Below the pieces are notes generated by a model. The model saw only the letters and a program-made list of their open reading frames with translations, had not been told where the DNA came from and did no database searches. The translations under genes and the position numbers were made by a program. This document shows, one piece after another, positions 1 to 7,825 of a stretch of DNA of 37,940 nt (position 1 is the first letter of the stretch; each line of letters begins with the position of its first letter). This DNA is from an uncultured Clostridia bacterium (lineage in GTDB: Bacteria > Bacillota > Clostridia > TANB77 > CAG-508): NCBI GenBank assembly GCA_947628015.1, contig CANQYG010000003.1, forward strand, positions 1 through 37,940. The letters are read 5' to 3'.

Positions 1-186
1 TGTTCCGGCACTACAACCTTCACTTACATCTTTTGCCTCTATTCCTATTATCTTTACATCCCACTGACCTGTAATTTCAGCATTTCCATTTATTTGTAAT
101 TGAGTAGCAAATTCTGAATAAGCAACTGCCATAGATGTTATTACAACTATTAATATAATTGTTATTATATTTTTTCTATTCTTCAT
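1..186 (-). CDS. Secreted surface protein, N-terminal part (3' end outside window)
   Basis: The minus strand is open from an ATG at 186 to the window edge, 62 codons with no stop. It begins with a short basic stretch (MKNRKN), a hydrophobic segment of about 16 residues and a plausible signal-peptidase region (MAVAYSEFA), then continues as a mature domain containing INGNAEITGQWDVKI. A purine-rich ribosome site (GGAAGGAAATAGGAA) precedes the start, and a good promoter lies at 251-279. The layout (signal segment followed by a beta-rich INGxAxIxGxWD stretch) resembles small TasA/camelysin-like or other secreted matrix proteins of Firmicutes. That family assignment is inference from the N-terminus only. 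The function cannot be stated from 62 residues. Confidence 0.7.
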   Translation of the reverse strand, partial: MKNRKNIITIILIVVITSMAVAYSEFATQLQINGNAEITGQWDVKIIGIEAKDVSEGCSAGT

Positions 187-227
187 TTCCTATTTCCTTC
201 CACAATATAGCTTATTTCCTTTAGTTT

Positions 228-245
228 TAGATATAATTATATCTA
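228..245. repeat. 18-bp perfect palindrome, operator-like
   Basis: TAGATATAATTATATCTA is a perfect palindrome. It lies just downstream of the -10 box at 251-256, so it would cover about +1 to +17 of the transcript of the gene starting at 186. This position suits a repressor operator. Because it is purely AT-rich with one G/C pair per arm, chance is a real alternative. Confidence 0.35.
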
Positions 246-250
246 TATTT

Positions 251-279
251 ATTATATGATTTTTAATTATTTATGTTAA
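251..279 (-). promoter_or_regulatory. Promoter for the surface protein gene at 186
   Basis: On the minus strand TTAACA (279-274) and TATAAT (256-251) are separated by exactly 17 bases, a good housekeeping-sigma promoter. The leader to the ATG at 186 would be about 60 bases and contains the palindrome at 228-245. Confidence 0.6.
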
Positions 280-303
280 TTTGTCTTTTTCCATATCTAA
301 AAA

Positions 304-346
304 TAAAAAAGAGAAGTATATCTATAAGATTTCTTCCCTCTTTTTA
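304..346 (-). terminator. Probable terminator of the 406-1884 operon
   Basis: On the minus strand AAGAGGGAAG pairs imperfectly with CTTCTCTT (a two-base bulge) around an AT-rich loop, followed by TTTTTT. It lies about 60 bases downstream of the stop codon at 406 and before the promoter at 251-279. Confidence 0.45.
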
Positions 347-405
347 CTTATTAATTTTTTATTAAGCTTTCATAATTTCTTTTTATTTTAAGTATATTTT
401 AATTT

Positions 406-741
406 TTATGCAACCTTTATGCCTGTATTTTTCACTTCGACTACAAAAGGCGTTTCATCATTTTCATAATCTGCAACTGTTATAATATGTGGCTCTATCC
501 TTTTGTCAATTGTCCTTCTTAATAAAGTCATCTTTACTTCTTCATCAAATGTATCTGTTTTTATATCGTCTGTAATAACTGCTATATCTATATCACTATC
601 TTCATGTTCTGTTCCTTTTGCATAAGATCCAAATAATATTATTGCTACTACATCATAATTTTCTTTTATAATAGCTATATATTTTTCTATTATGTCGGCT
701 ATTTCTTTTTTTATTTTTCTTTTATCATTGTTTCTAACCAT
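406..741 (-). CDS. Minimal nucleotidyltransferase (MNT) domain protein
   Basis: A 111-residue protein of the DNA polymerase beta-like nucleotidyltransferase superfamily, MNT type. The signature GSYAKGTEHEDSDIDIAV places G38-S39 and the two metal-binding aspartates D50 and D52 as the family requires. A further acidic residue in RIEPHI could be the third carboxylate. MNT proteins often act with HEPN proteins as antitoxins that transfer AMP to their toxin, but no HEPN gene is adjacent here. Instead it is the last gene of an operon, 11 bases after a HipA-like kinase gene. Its role is therefore open: an AMP-transferring antitoxin for the kinase is inference. The reading frame is intact and the length is normal for a stand-alone MNT. 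Confidence 0.8.
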   Translation of the reverse strand: MVRNNDKRKIKKEIADIIEKYIAIIKENYDVVAIILFGSYAKGTEHEDSDIDIAVITDDIKTDTFDEEVKMTLLRRTIDKRIEPHIITVADYENDETPFVVEVKNTGIKVA

Positions 742-752
742 AGTTTTACCTT

Positions 753-1637
753 TTAATTTTTTATCAATCTTTCATAATTACTTTTTAGTATTATATCATA
801 TCTTAATTTTAATATTTTCCTATAAAATTCTTTTCTAATATCTGATATTAATGGAGTTTCATTAATAATATTATTAACTTTTTCTAAATCTATCTTTGGA
901 AATATCTTTAATAATGCTCTATTACAGTCTTCATTTTCTAAACTACTAATATACTCATAATAGTTAATCTTTTTATCATTTATTTTTAAGCTAGATGTTG
1001 GAAAAACATACACTCTTGCTTTCATTTCTTCTTCATTGTTTACAATATCTTCAATCATATCATCTGTTAGTTGTGGATACAAACAAGATGCACAAGCATA
1101 TATAGGAGCAATTTCAATATTTTTTGAATCTTCATTTATTAAAAATCCCCAATTGCCATTATGTCTATCAAAGTTTCCAACGAAACTATCTGCTATAAAC
1201 ATTTGCCAAAAAAATTCTTTTAATTTATTAACATCATATATTGATTGATTTTCAATTGTTTCTATTACTTCACTTAATTCTGTACCATATCCATTTTTTG
1301 AAGTCTCAACTTGACTATTTTTTAATTCTGCAAATTGTTTCAAAATACTTCCTTTTGATGTGAAATCTTTACACGCTACTACAATTTTTTCATTACCTTT
1401 TATATTATAAGTTCCTAATATAGTTTCTTGTGTATTTAACCCTAATGTTTTTAAAATTTTACAAGAAACATACTCTGAAATACAATTATTTGAATATTCA
1501 TGTTCTGTTGTTCCTTCTTTTATGTTTGGAAATTTTAACATATAATCTTCATTATTATATTTTATACATATCTTTCCTCCATTTTTTCCTCCATAATATT
1601 TATAATTGTTTATTTCGCAATTTGTAAAATCTATCAT
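753..1637 (-). CDS. HipA/CtkA-like kinase-fold protein, active site altered
   Basis: The best start is the ATG at 1637, preceded by AGAGGTGAAGTAAGA, giving 294 residues. The open frame continues upstream to 1712 without a better ribosome site. Recognisable HipA/CtkA kinase features are a nucleotide-binding-lysine-like YMLKFP (about residue 32), SEYVSCKILKTLG, a catalytic-loop-like FVGNFDRHNGNWGFL (about 155) and, at about 180, IAPIYACASCLYPQ. In homologues as I remember them this last motif reads PxYDCGSCLYP, where the aspartate binds magnesium like the DFG aspartate. Here both D and G are alanine, so the kinase may be inactive. It sits between a 70-residue partner gene and an MNT gene, as in a toxin-antitoxin operon. 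Family assignment is fairly sure; activity is doubtful. Confidence 0.75.
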   Translation of the reverse strand: MIDFTNCEINNYKYYGGKNGGKICIKYNNEDYMLKFPNIKEGTTEHEYSNNCISEYVSCKILKTLGLNTQETILGTYNIKGNEKIVVACKDFTSKGSILKQFAELKNSQVETSKNGYGTELSEVIETIENQSIYDVNKLKEFFWQMFIADSFVGNFDRHNGNWGFLINEDSKNIEIAPIYACASCLYPQLTDDMIEDIVNNEEEMKARVYVFPTSSLKINDKKINYYEYISSLENEDCNRALLKIFPKIDLEKVNNIINETPLISDIRKEFYRKILKLRYDIILKSNYERLIKN

Positions 1638-1671
1638 TCTTACTTCACCTCTTTCTTTTTTTTGTTTTATT

Positions 1672-1884
1672 TTAAATTTCAACATAAACATATTTTTCAT
1701 ACAAATAATCACATTGTTCTTCGGTTATATCTCCATCTACAAATGCACTATTTATTGACCCTTGTAATTCATTTATTAAACAATCTAAATGTAAAACCTT
1801 ATTTTTTTTACCTTCTTTTAATCTCTTTAAATCCTCTTCTAAATATTTTGGTAAACACTTTTCTAAATACCCTTTATCTTCCAT
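1672..1884 (-). CDS. Small helical protein, putative partner of the HipA-like kinase
   Basis: A 70-residue acidic/basic protein, probably all helical (YLEKCLPKYLEEDLKRLKEG; ITEEQCDYLYEKYV), with no membrane segment and no obvious DNA-binding helix-turn-helix. The start at 1884 has GGAAGGAAAAATAAATTAG upstream. It is the first gene of a three-gene operon, 34 bases before the HipA-like gene. From memory, similar small proteins with an LDCxxxELQxxIN core occur upstream of HipA-domain genes in Clostridia, which suggests an antitoxin or kinase-partner role. It does not look like HipB (no HTH), and a relation to HipS is not evident. The function is inferred only from position. Confidence 0.6.
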   Translation of the reverse strand: MEDKGYLEKCLPKYLEEDLKRLKEGKKNKVLHLDCLINELQGSINSAFVDGDITEEQCDYLYEKYVYVEI

Positions 1885-1938
1885 CTAATTTATTTTTCCT
1901 TCCATCTATCTTTTAAATCTAATTTTTATTTTTATCTT

Positions 1939-1967
1939 ATTTTATTAAATTTTTTATAAATTATCAA
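1939..1967 (-). promoter_or_regulatory. Promoter of the kinase/nucleotidyltransferase operon
   Basis: Minus-strand TTGATA (1967-1962) and TAAAAT (1944-1939) with a 17-base spacer lie about 55 bases upstream of the start codon at 1884. The flanking sequence is almost pure A/T, so chance matches are easy; confidence is moderate. Confidence 0.45.
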
Positions 1968-1997
1968 TCACATATCTAAAAAAATATATTAATTTTA

Positions 1998-2027
1998 AAA
2001 GAGGCTCTTAATTTTAAGAACCCCTTT
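1998..2027 (-). terminator. Strong hairpin terminator after the 2044-2844 gene
   Basis: AAAGGGGTTCTTAA pairs with TTAAGAGCCTCTTT around a 2-base loop (four in practice). The two non-Watson-Crick positions are G-U wobbles in the minus-strand RNA. It begins 17 bases after the stop codon at 2044 and is followed by a T-rich stretch. The plus strand also ends in ATTTTTT, so it could work in both directions. Confidence 0.75.
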
Positions 2028-2043
2028 CACATTTTTTCAAGAA

Positions 2044-2844
2044 TTACACATCCATTACAATCCAAGCAAGGCTACTTTTATGAAAATTTCCAAGCTTATG
2101 GTCACCTATTATGAATGACAATGTACAGAAATTTCCACTAAAGTTGTAATTACTTCCTTCAAGAGCAAAACTTTTTTCGTTATGTTTTGTTATTTTGTAG
2201 ACATTTCCTAAGTCTGCCCATTGGCCTATTTTTCTGCTTCCTGTAGGTTCCATATGTTTCTTGCCGTGAATCGTATCTGAACAATTACATATTTCCCTAC
2301 TTTGGTCGCATATTGTCCTCCAAGCGTCTTCTATTGTGTAATTATAAGCGTTGACAAGTTCTCTCATTAATACTGCCAAGAAAATTATTCTTTGATTTGG
2401 AGAACCCATCCGACTTCTTTTTTGCGGGAAATAATGCTGTAACTGTAAATCCCACCACATTGTTGGCTGACCAATTGCTGGCTTTTCTCCTGCCTTAAAA
2501 ATAATATTTCCATCTTTGTCTAAACTAGGATCCATCACTTGAGCTCTAAAATTGTATATGTTCATATTTAGTGCATGCTCAAGTCTCTGTTTGAAAAATG
2601 CCTGTTTTACCGTTTCTGGCTTATGCTTGAAAATTTCATCATCTAATGAAATCGTTCCAGCATGTACCACTGGAAAATACTTGTCTAGCCACTCATTTGT
2701 GCCTTTTATTTCTTCCAATGCCTCTTTAAAAGAATGGTCGAAATAAAAATCATACATTACATACGGCTTTCCATTAATCATCCGCACATCAACATTTTTT
2801 GCTCCTTTTGGAATTTGAATTTCCTGTTTAATTCTTTTTTCCAT
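2044..2844 (-). CDS. Conserved-looking protein of unknown function
   Basis: A 266-residue soluble protein with no signal peptide and no membrane segment. I do not recognise the family. The sequence is rich in aromatic residues (TMWWDLQLQHYFP, GQWADLGNVYKI, SSLAWIVMDV), has four cysteines including CNCSD, and shows a Gly/Asn/Phe-rich C-terminal stretch (GSNYNFSGNFCTLSF) that looks beta-rich. It is a single-gene transcription unit with an ideal promoter, a strong ribosome site (AGGAGGGG) and its own terminator, so it is probably well expressed. By eye its codons use more G and C than its neighbours, which may mean recent acquisition or high expression. A phage or mobile-element origin is possible but no supporting gene is nearby. 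Confidence 0.65.
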   Translation of the reverse strand: MEKRIKQEIQIPKGAKNVDVRMINGKPYVMYDFYFDHSFKEALEEIKGTNEWLDKYFPVVHAGTISLDDEIFKHKPETVKQAFFKQRLEHALNMNIYNFRAQVMDPSLDKDGNIIFKAGEKPAIGQPTMWWDLQLQHYFPQKRSRMGSPNQRIIFLAVLMRELVNAYNYTIEDAWRTICDQSREICNCSDTIHGKKHMEPTGSRKIGQWADLGNVYKITKHNEKSFALEGSNYNFSGNFCTLSFIIGDHKLGNFHKSSLAWIVMDV

Positions 2845-2898
2845 GTTTTTCCCCTCCTACTAAAATTATTTTTATAAGATTTTTGCATTGATACTTTT

Positions 2899-2927
2899 AT
2901 TATACTACAAAATTACTTATTTTTCAA
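2899..2927 (-). promoter_or_regulatory. Consensus promoter of the unknown gene at 2844
   Basis: Minus-strand TTGAAA (2927-2922), 17-base spacer, TATAAT (2904-2899), the best match to the housekeeping consensus in this window. It is followed about 45 bases later by AGGAGGGG and the ATG at 2844. Confidence 0.8.
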
Positions 2928-2994
2928 GTGTTTTCGTTTTTATTTTTAAAACATTCGTTTCTTTTTTATCTTTTTGCCTTACCAATATATGTTT

Positions 2995-3453
2995 CTAATT
3001 TAGAATATAAAATGATAAATTTAAGTATGATGCAAATAAAATCCATAATAAATATGGTATCTGTAAAAGTCCTGCTACTTTATCTTTTTTATAGAATTCA
3101 ATTATCATCCATATTACAAATACAATTAACAATAAAATCCAGAAAAATGAAAATAATCTCCATTTAAATACAAAGAAAAATATTGACCATAACGCATTAA
3201 TTACCAGTTGTGTATAGTATATAAAATCTATTTTTTCATTCGTAAGCTCCTTTACTTTCAGTCTTCCATAAGAAATCCCCATCAAAATATAAATAATTGT
3301 CCACACAATTGGAAAAACAATAGCTGGAGGAGCTAAAGGTGGCTTTTCTAATGAATTATAATCCATAGCGCCTGAAATAACAATTCCAACTACTCCTCCT
3401 ACTATTAATGGAACAAGTATCGCTTTAATATACGTCCATACATTTTTATTCAT
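2995..3453 (-). CDS. tspO: TspO/MBR family membrane protein
   Basis: 152 residues with five predicted transmembrane segments, the normal size and topology of TspO/MBR (tryptophan-rich sensory / translocator) proteins. Family signatures seen are KPPLAPPAIVFPIVWTIIY, YGRLK after helix 2, NALWSIFFF in helix 3 and a C-terminal YLLWILFASYLNLSFY. TspO proteins sit in the cytoplasmic membrane and bind porphyrins, heme intermediates or other hydrophobic ligands, linked to stress responses. The start at 3453 has AGAGGTGAAAGTGT upstream. It appears to be transcribed alone, between the terminator of the 3545-7717 gene and the unknown gene at 2844. No tetrapyrrole genes are nearby to suggest a ligand. 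Confidence 0.9.
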   Translation of the reverse strand: MNKNVWTYIKAILVPLIVGGVVGIVISGAMDYNSLEKPPLAPPAIVFPIVWTIIYILMGISYGRLKVKELTNEKIDFIYYTQLVINALWSIFFFVFKWRLFSFFWILLLIVFVIWMIIEFYKKDKVAGLLQIPYLLWILFASYLNLSFYILN

Positions 3454-3522
3454 ACACTTTCACCTCTAACTCTAATATATTGGTTAAGTGTTAAAATAGA
3501 ACAAATTTAACGTATTTAAAAT

Positions 3523-3549
3523 AATAAACAGAGCAATGCCCTGTTTATT
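3523..3549 (-). terminator. Terminator of the large wall-anchored protein gene
   Basis: AATAAACAGGGC pairs with GCTCTGTTTATT (one G-U wobble in minus-strand RNA) around a 3-base loop, followed by ATTTTAAA. It overlaps the stop codon at 3545-3547, so the last codons form part of the stem. Confidence 0.7.
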
Positions 3550-6500
3550 TTTTAGTTCTTTTATAAATAATTATTCCATTAAATATTAATATTATTATAA
3601 TCATAATTAATATAATCTGTGCTAAATTATTTTCTCCTGTTTTTGGTATTACATTTGTTGCTAATTTATCTTCATCTGGTTTATTTATCTCTTGTTCTTT
3701 CTTATTTGGTTCATCTTCACTTGGAGTGTCTATTTCTGGTTTATTCTCACTTGGTTTATTTGGATTTTCTATTTCTGGATTATCTTCTTCTGAATCATTT
3801 TCATCTGGTTCTTGTGTTCCTGGTGTGCTTGTTCCCGGTTCTTCAGTCTCTGGTATATTTGTTTCTGGTTCGTTTGTTCCCGGTGTATCTTCACTTGGTG
3901 TATCTGCTCCTGGTTCGTCTATTTCTGGTATATCTTCGCTTGGCTTATCTTCTTGTTTCATTTCTTCTAGCTCTACATCCATACTTGCAATTTCTAATTC
4001 ATTAAAAATATCATCATCTTTTTGATATGTTATAGTTTTTGTAACTGAATAATTTTCACTTTCTATTTTTAATTCATATTTTTTTCCATATTCTAATCCA
4101 TAGAAAATTACAACATTTTTATTACTATCATTTACACATATTGGCTCATCATTTCCATTTTCACTTATTTGTGCTTTTTCTGCTTTAACATTTATTCCGT
4201 CTATATAAGGCAATACTTGTAATTCATACTTATTTTCTATACCTACTTCTGTATCTCTTTCTAGTAATGGTAAAAGTGGTTTATAGTAATGATATGATAT
4301 TCCTAAATTTTCATAATTATATTTTTGCACAATATTATTTAATGTATCCATACATTGTTCTAATCCATCATTATAAAATGTATCTTCTTCTCCAACTGTT
4401 CCAAACTTTGGATCTTGTACTTCTGCTATTGATACTATATTTATATTATGTTTTTTTGCTATTTCTATTTCTTGATCCATATTTTCCATTATTGTTTCTT
4501 TAAAATAATTCATAAATGCTATATGGTCATAGTTATAGTTCATTAAGTCTTCTAACACTTCTTTTGATAATTTATCTAGCCATACTGGAAGTGCCATTGA
4601 ATATTTTAATCCTAGATTTTCTGCATAATCACAACATTTCTTTGTATTTTCTGTAAATTGCCTAAATAGTGCTAATGTTTTTTCTGTTTCTCCATTATTT
4701 GCCGCTTCTTGATATTCTTCTGTTAAATAAAATTCTACATCTAAGCTAACTCCTTTTAGCTTATAGTCTAATATCTTATTTAGCTCATTTGCCTCATCTA
4801 TTACTTCTAATACATTATTCATATCTCCTTCAGTTAGCCAGTCTCTTGCACCTTCTAACAAAAATACATCTAATTCATATTTTTTTGCAAATTCCATTAT
4901 TTCTTTTAATCTACTAATTTGTTTATCGTTAGCTGGTCTTTGAATATACAATGTATTTATTTCTAAATAATCTATTTCGTCTTTTAATTTTGATATATTA
5001 AAATCATCTATATCCCAGCAATATAGTGATACTATGTTTTTCTCACTTAATGATTTTTTTGTTGCAGATTTTACATCTAATATTTTGCTTATTTCTTCTG
5101 CTATTTTTTCTCCAAAATATTTATTTCCTTCGACTGACAAATGCACTCCGTCTTCAAGCACATATTTATCTGCATTTCCATCATTTTTAGGATTCCCCAT
5201 GTCTCCTGTTCCTGTAATATATCCTTCTTTTCCTATTGTTATTTGCTCGCCATATTTATCATATGTATCACCATTTAATAAGTCTATAAATGGTACTTCT
5301 TTTTCTTGTGCTTGCTCTTTTAATTGATTATTAATCTCTATTAAATCTTCTGGTACATTTTCATCTGGATAATATGCTCCTATTGTAATTATTTTTGCGT
5401 TTGTATAATCTTTTATATAGTCTATACATTTTTCTGCCTCTTTAATTACTTCTGGTGCTTTATAGCCACTCCAATAATCGTTTGGTCCTGCTTCTAAAAC
5501 TACTACATCTGGATTTAATTTTAATTGCTCTATTAATATTTCTAATCTATCAGAATATATATCATTTTTTCCACTTGTATCTGCTAAATATCCTGTTCCT
5601 CCAACTCCATTATTTATACATTCTAGATTTAAAATATTTGATGCAACATTTGGCCATGAATAGTATGCTGGAAGACTTCCTCCTCTTGTCATACTTGAAC
5701 CTACATACAATACTTTTGAATTACTTGGTCTTTCTATGGCTTTTATTTCATCTTGATTACTTATTCTAATTCCATTAAATACGCAATCTGTTAATTCTAC
5801 TTTAATGTTTCTTTGTTTCTTTTCATTAAATTCTACTTTATACCATACACCTTTAAATGTATCTGACTTACTTCCTGTCTCTTCTGTCGTTTGCTCTATT
5901 CCATCTTGATATGTTAATTCATATCCATTTCCTTCATCTACTAATATTCTAAATGATGTACATGTATTTACAAAAAACTCTTTACAATCAACTACAAATT
6001 CTACTGAATATAATTGTGGCCATTTACTTTCTTCTGAATATATACTGTTTTGACCTATTATTGAGTTTCTCCAAGAAACTGGCTCTAAGTTTGCATTATA
6101 TGATTTATATAATGGATTTACCTTTCCATCTTCTGTTTTTGGAGCATAAAAAGTTGTTGTTTCTTCTAAATTGTTTTCATCTTCTACTTTAGTAATTGAT
6201 GGTGGATTTTCCATTATCTTTTCTTGATAATCATATACAGAAGTATATTTATTATTTCCTTTTAATTCTATATCACCAAAAACATACCAATTATTTTCTG
6301 TTTTTCCTTCACTTCCTAGCAAGTATGTTGGATTTTGGTCTTCATCATTTTCATATAATCCTATGGCTAATTTATAATTTCCACTATCTACATTTTCAAA
6401 AGTAACTGTTGCATCATTTTTTGAAAGTGTATCTGGTTCCCACTCTTTAGGATCTATATCTGTTTTATATCTTTTTACTAGATTGTTATTTTGGTCTAAA

Positions 6501-7717
6501 AGACCAACATATACACTACACTTTTCGCTTATTGGTGTAATACCATCATTCTTAAATTCAAAAGACATTTGTGTTGGTACATTTGCCTCTATTTTCTCAT
6601 TATAAGTTACTTTTTTTAGTCTAAAATAATATCCAATTTTATTTGCTAACTCTTTGCAATATTCTTGATTTCCATCATTATACCAAGCTTTATCAAGTTC
6701 AATATATGATGGTTTTGCAATTTCAATTGCCTCTTCTAATTTTTTATTAAAATATTCTCTTCCACCATTTTCTTCATACTTTTCGTAATTACTAGCATAC
6801 TCATATATCATTGGAAGTTTTCCATAAGTTTTTGAGCAAGTTTCTAACCCATTTGTATATGTAATTATTCCATCTCTTCTTAATGAAACACCTTCATCTA
6901 TTAGTTCTTCATAAACATCATTAAATTTATCTTCTCCCCATGGAATAATTAATTGTGTATCTGGAAAAGCTTCCATATATGGTTTTATATATTTTTCTTT
7001 CAAAAATTCAGGCTCTACTCTATTTTCTTTAATATATTCTTGTATATCTATTTTTTCACCTGATTCATCAAAACCATTTAATCCAAATAAATGTTGTTCT
7101 CCATAATTTCCATAAGTCCTAATATCAATAAATGCAATATTAGGATCTCCATTATATTTTTCTCCTAATGCTTTAGTAAACTCATCTACATATTTTAAAA
7201 ATGTTTCATCCATCCAATCTGGAATATATTGCTTTCCATTAGTTCCACCTAAATTATATTTAGCACCTTTATCAAATACAAATTTTGGTGTAACATAAGG
7301 TTCTTCTGTTGATGTATTTGCACACATTACGCCAAAAGCAAATTTTTTATTATACTTTATACAATCTTTTATTCCTTCATCAATTAATGTAAAATCAAAT
7401 ACACCTTCTTCTTTTTGCAATTCTGACCAATCATATCTTGTGTAAAGTACATTAGATATGTCTAGCATTTCTTGTGAAAACCAATCAAATGTATATTTGT
7501 GCTCACTATCATAAGTTAATCTTCTTGCATAATAAACAAAACCCTTACCCGGATTTATTAAAACATCATTATTATCTTGTATTGTTTTTTCAACTATTTT
7601 CCCATCTTGTCCTACTACTCCAAAAACTTTTGTTACTGAAGAAGTTAACATTATTACTAAAACTAATAGTATAATTTCAATTTTTTTTAACATTTTTGCA
7701 CTATATCTCCTTACCAT
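3545..7717 (-). CDS. Large cell-wall-anchored protein: DUF4874/DUF4832-like, SGNH hydrolase and TIM-barrel-like domains
   Basis: 1390 residues. A signal peptide covers about 1-33. Residues about 45-490 resemble DUF4874 plus DUF4832 (NPGKGF near the start, a beta-galactosidase-like YTRYDWSELQKEEGVFDF, then an immunoglobulin-like part). A beta-sandwich-like region follows. An SGNH/GDSL esterase domain spans about 665-885 with block I GSSMTRG, block III EAGPNDY and block V DGVHLS. Residues about 890-1150 look like a TIM barrel (YCWDIDDF, GVSLDVEFYL, IAFMNYF). About 1255-1350 is a Pro/Glu/Thr/Ser-rich linker of imperfect repeats, then IPKTGENN, a hydrophobic helix and KRTKK, a sortase signal. Such a protein would deacetylate or cleave surface or dietary glycans outside the cell. 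The ATG at 7693, 13 bases after AAGGAG, is an alternative start. Enzymatic substrates are not predictable from sequence alone. Confidence 0.8.
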   Translation of the reverse strand: MVRRYSAKMLKKIEIILLVLVIMLTSSVTKVFGVVGQDGKIVEKTIQDNNDVLINPGKGFVYYARRLTYDSEHKYTFDWFSQEMLDISNVLYTRYDWSELQKEEGVFDFTLIDEGIKDCIKYNKKFAFGVMCANTSTEEPYVTPKFVFDKGAKYNLGGTNGKQYIPDWMDETFLKYVDEFTKALGEKYNGDPNIAFIDIRTYGNYGEQHLFGLNGFDESGEKIDIQEYIKENRVEPEFLKEKYIKPYMEAFPDTQLIIPWGEDKFNDVYEELIDEGVSLRRDGIITYTNGLETCSKTYGKLPMIYEYASNYEKYEENGGREYFNKKLEEAIEIAKPSYIELDKAWYNDGNQEYCKELANKIGYYFRLKKVTYNEKIEANVPTQMSFEFKNDGITPISEKCSVYVGLLDQNNNLVKRYKTDIDPKEWEPDTLSKNDATVTFENVDSGNYKLAIGLYENDEDQNPTYLLGSEGKTENNWYVFGDIELKGNNKYTSVYDYQEKIMENPPSITKVEDENNLEETTTFYAPKTEDGKVNPLYKSYNANLEPVSWRNSIIGQNSIYSEESKWPQLYSVEFVVDCKEFFVNTCTSFRILVDEGNGYELTYQDGIEQTTEETGSKSDTFKGVWYKVEFNEKKQRNIKVELTDCVFNGIRISNQDEIKAIERPSNSKVLYVGSSMTRGGSLPAYYSWPNVASNILNLECINNGVGGTGYLADTSGKNDIYSDRLEILIEQLKLNPDVVVLEAGPNDYWSGYKAPEVIKEAEKCIDYIKDYTNAKIITIGAYYPDENVPEDLIEINNQLKEQAQEKEVPFIDLLNGDTYDKYGEQITIGKEGYITGTGDMGNPKNDGNADKYVLEDGVHLSVEGNKYFGEKIAEEISKILDVKSATKKSLSEKNIVSLYCWDIDDFNISKLKDEIDYLEINTLYIQRPANDKQISRLKEIMEFAKKYELDVFLLEGARDWLTEGDMNNVLEVIDEANELNKILDYKLKGVSLDVEFYLTEEYQEAANNGETEKTLALFRQFTENTKKCCDYAENLGLKYSMALPVWLDKLSKEVLEDLMNYNYDHIAFMNYFKETIMENMDQEIEIAKKHNINIVSIAEVQDPKFGTVGEEDTFYNDGLEQCMDTLNNIVQKYNYENLGISYHYYKPLLPLLERDTEVGIENKYELQVLPYIDGINVKAEKAQISENGNDEPICVNDSNKNVVIFYGLEYGKKYELKIESENYSVTKTITYQKDDDIFNELEIASMDVELEEMKQEDKPSEDIPEIDEPGADTPSEDTPGTNEPETNIPETEEPGTSTPGTQEPDENDSEEDNPEIENPNKPSENKPEIDTPSEDEPNKKEQEINKPDEDKLATNVIPKTGENNLAQIILIMIIIILIFNGIIIYKRTKK

Positions 7718-7752
7718 TTTTACTTGTGATATATTTTACTCTTATACTATGT

Positions 7753-7782
7753 ATTTTAACATTTTTCGTGTTTTTATGTCAA
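7753..7782 (-). promoter_or_regulatory. Promoter of the large wall-anchored protein gene
   Basis: Minus-strand TTGACA (7782-7777), 18-base spacer, TAAAAT (7758-7753), about 35 bases upstream of the first ATG at 7717. The -35 box is a perfect consensus. Confidence 0.65.
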
Positions 7783-7825
7783 CTTTTTAATAATCTTCAA
7801 CTATCTTTTCTGATTATTTTCTAAA

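Noticed and set aside
753-1712. Upstream start of the HipA-like gene at 1712
   Set aside because: The 25 extra residues are Lys/Met-rich, overlap the small upstream gene, and have no ribosome site, whereas AGAGGTGA precedes the ATG at 1637.
3619-4025. Long plus-strand reading frames over the Pro/Glu/Thr-rich linker of the wall-anchored protein
   Set aside because: They are antisense shadows of a repetitive low-complexity coding region, with Leu/Val/Ser-only composition, no ribosome site and no family match.
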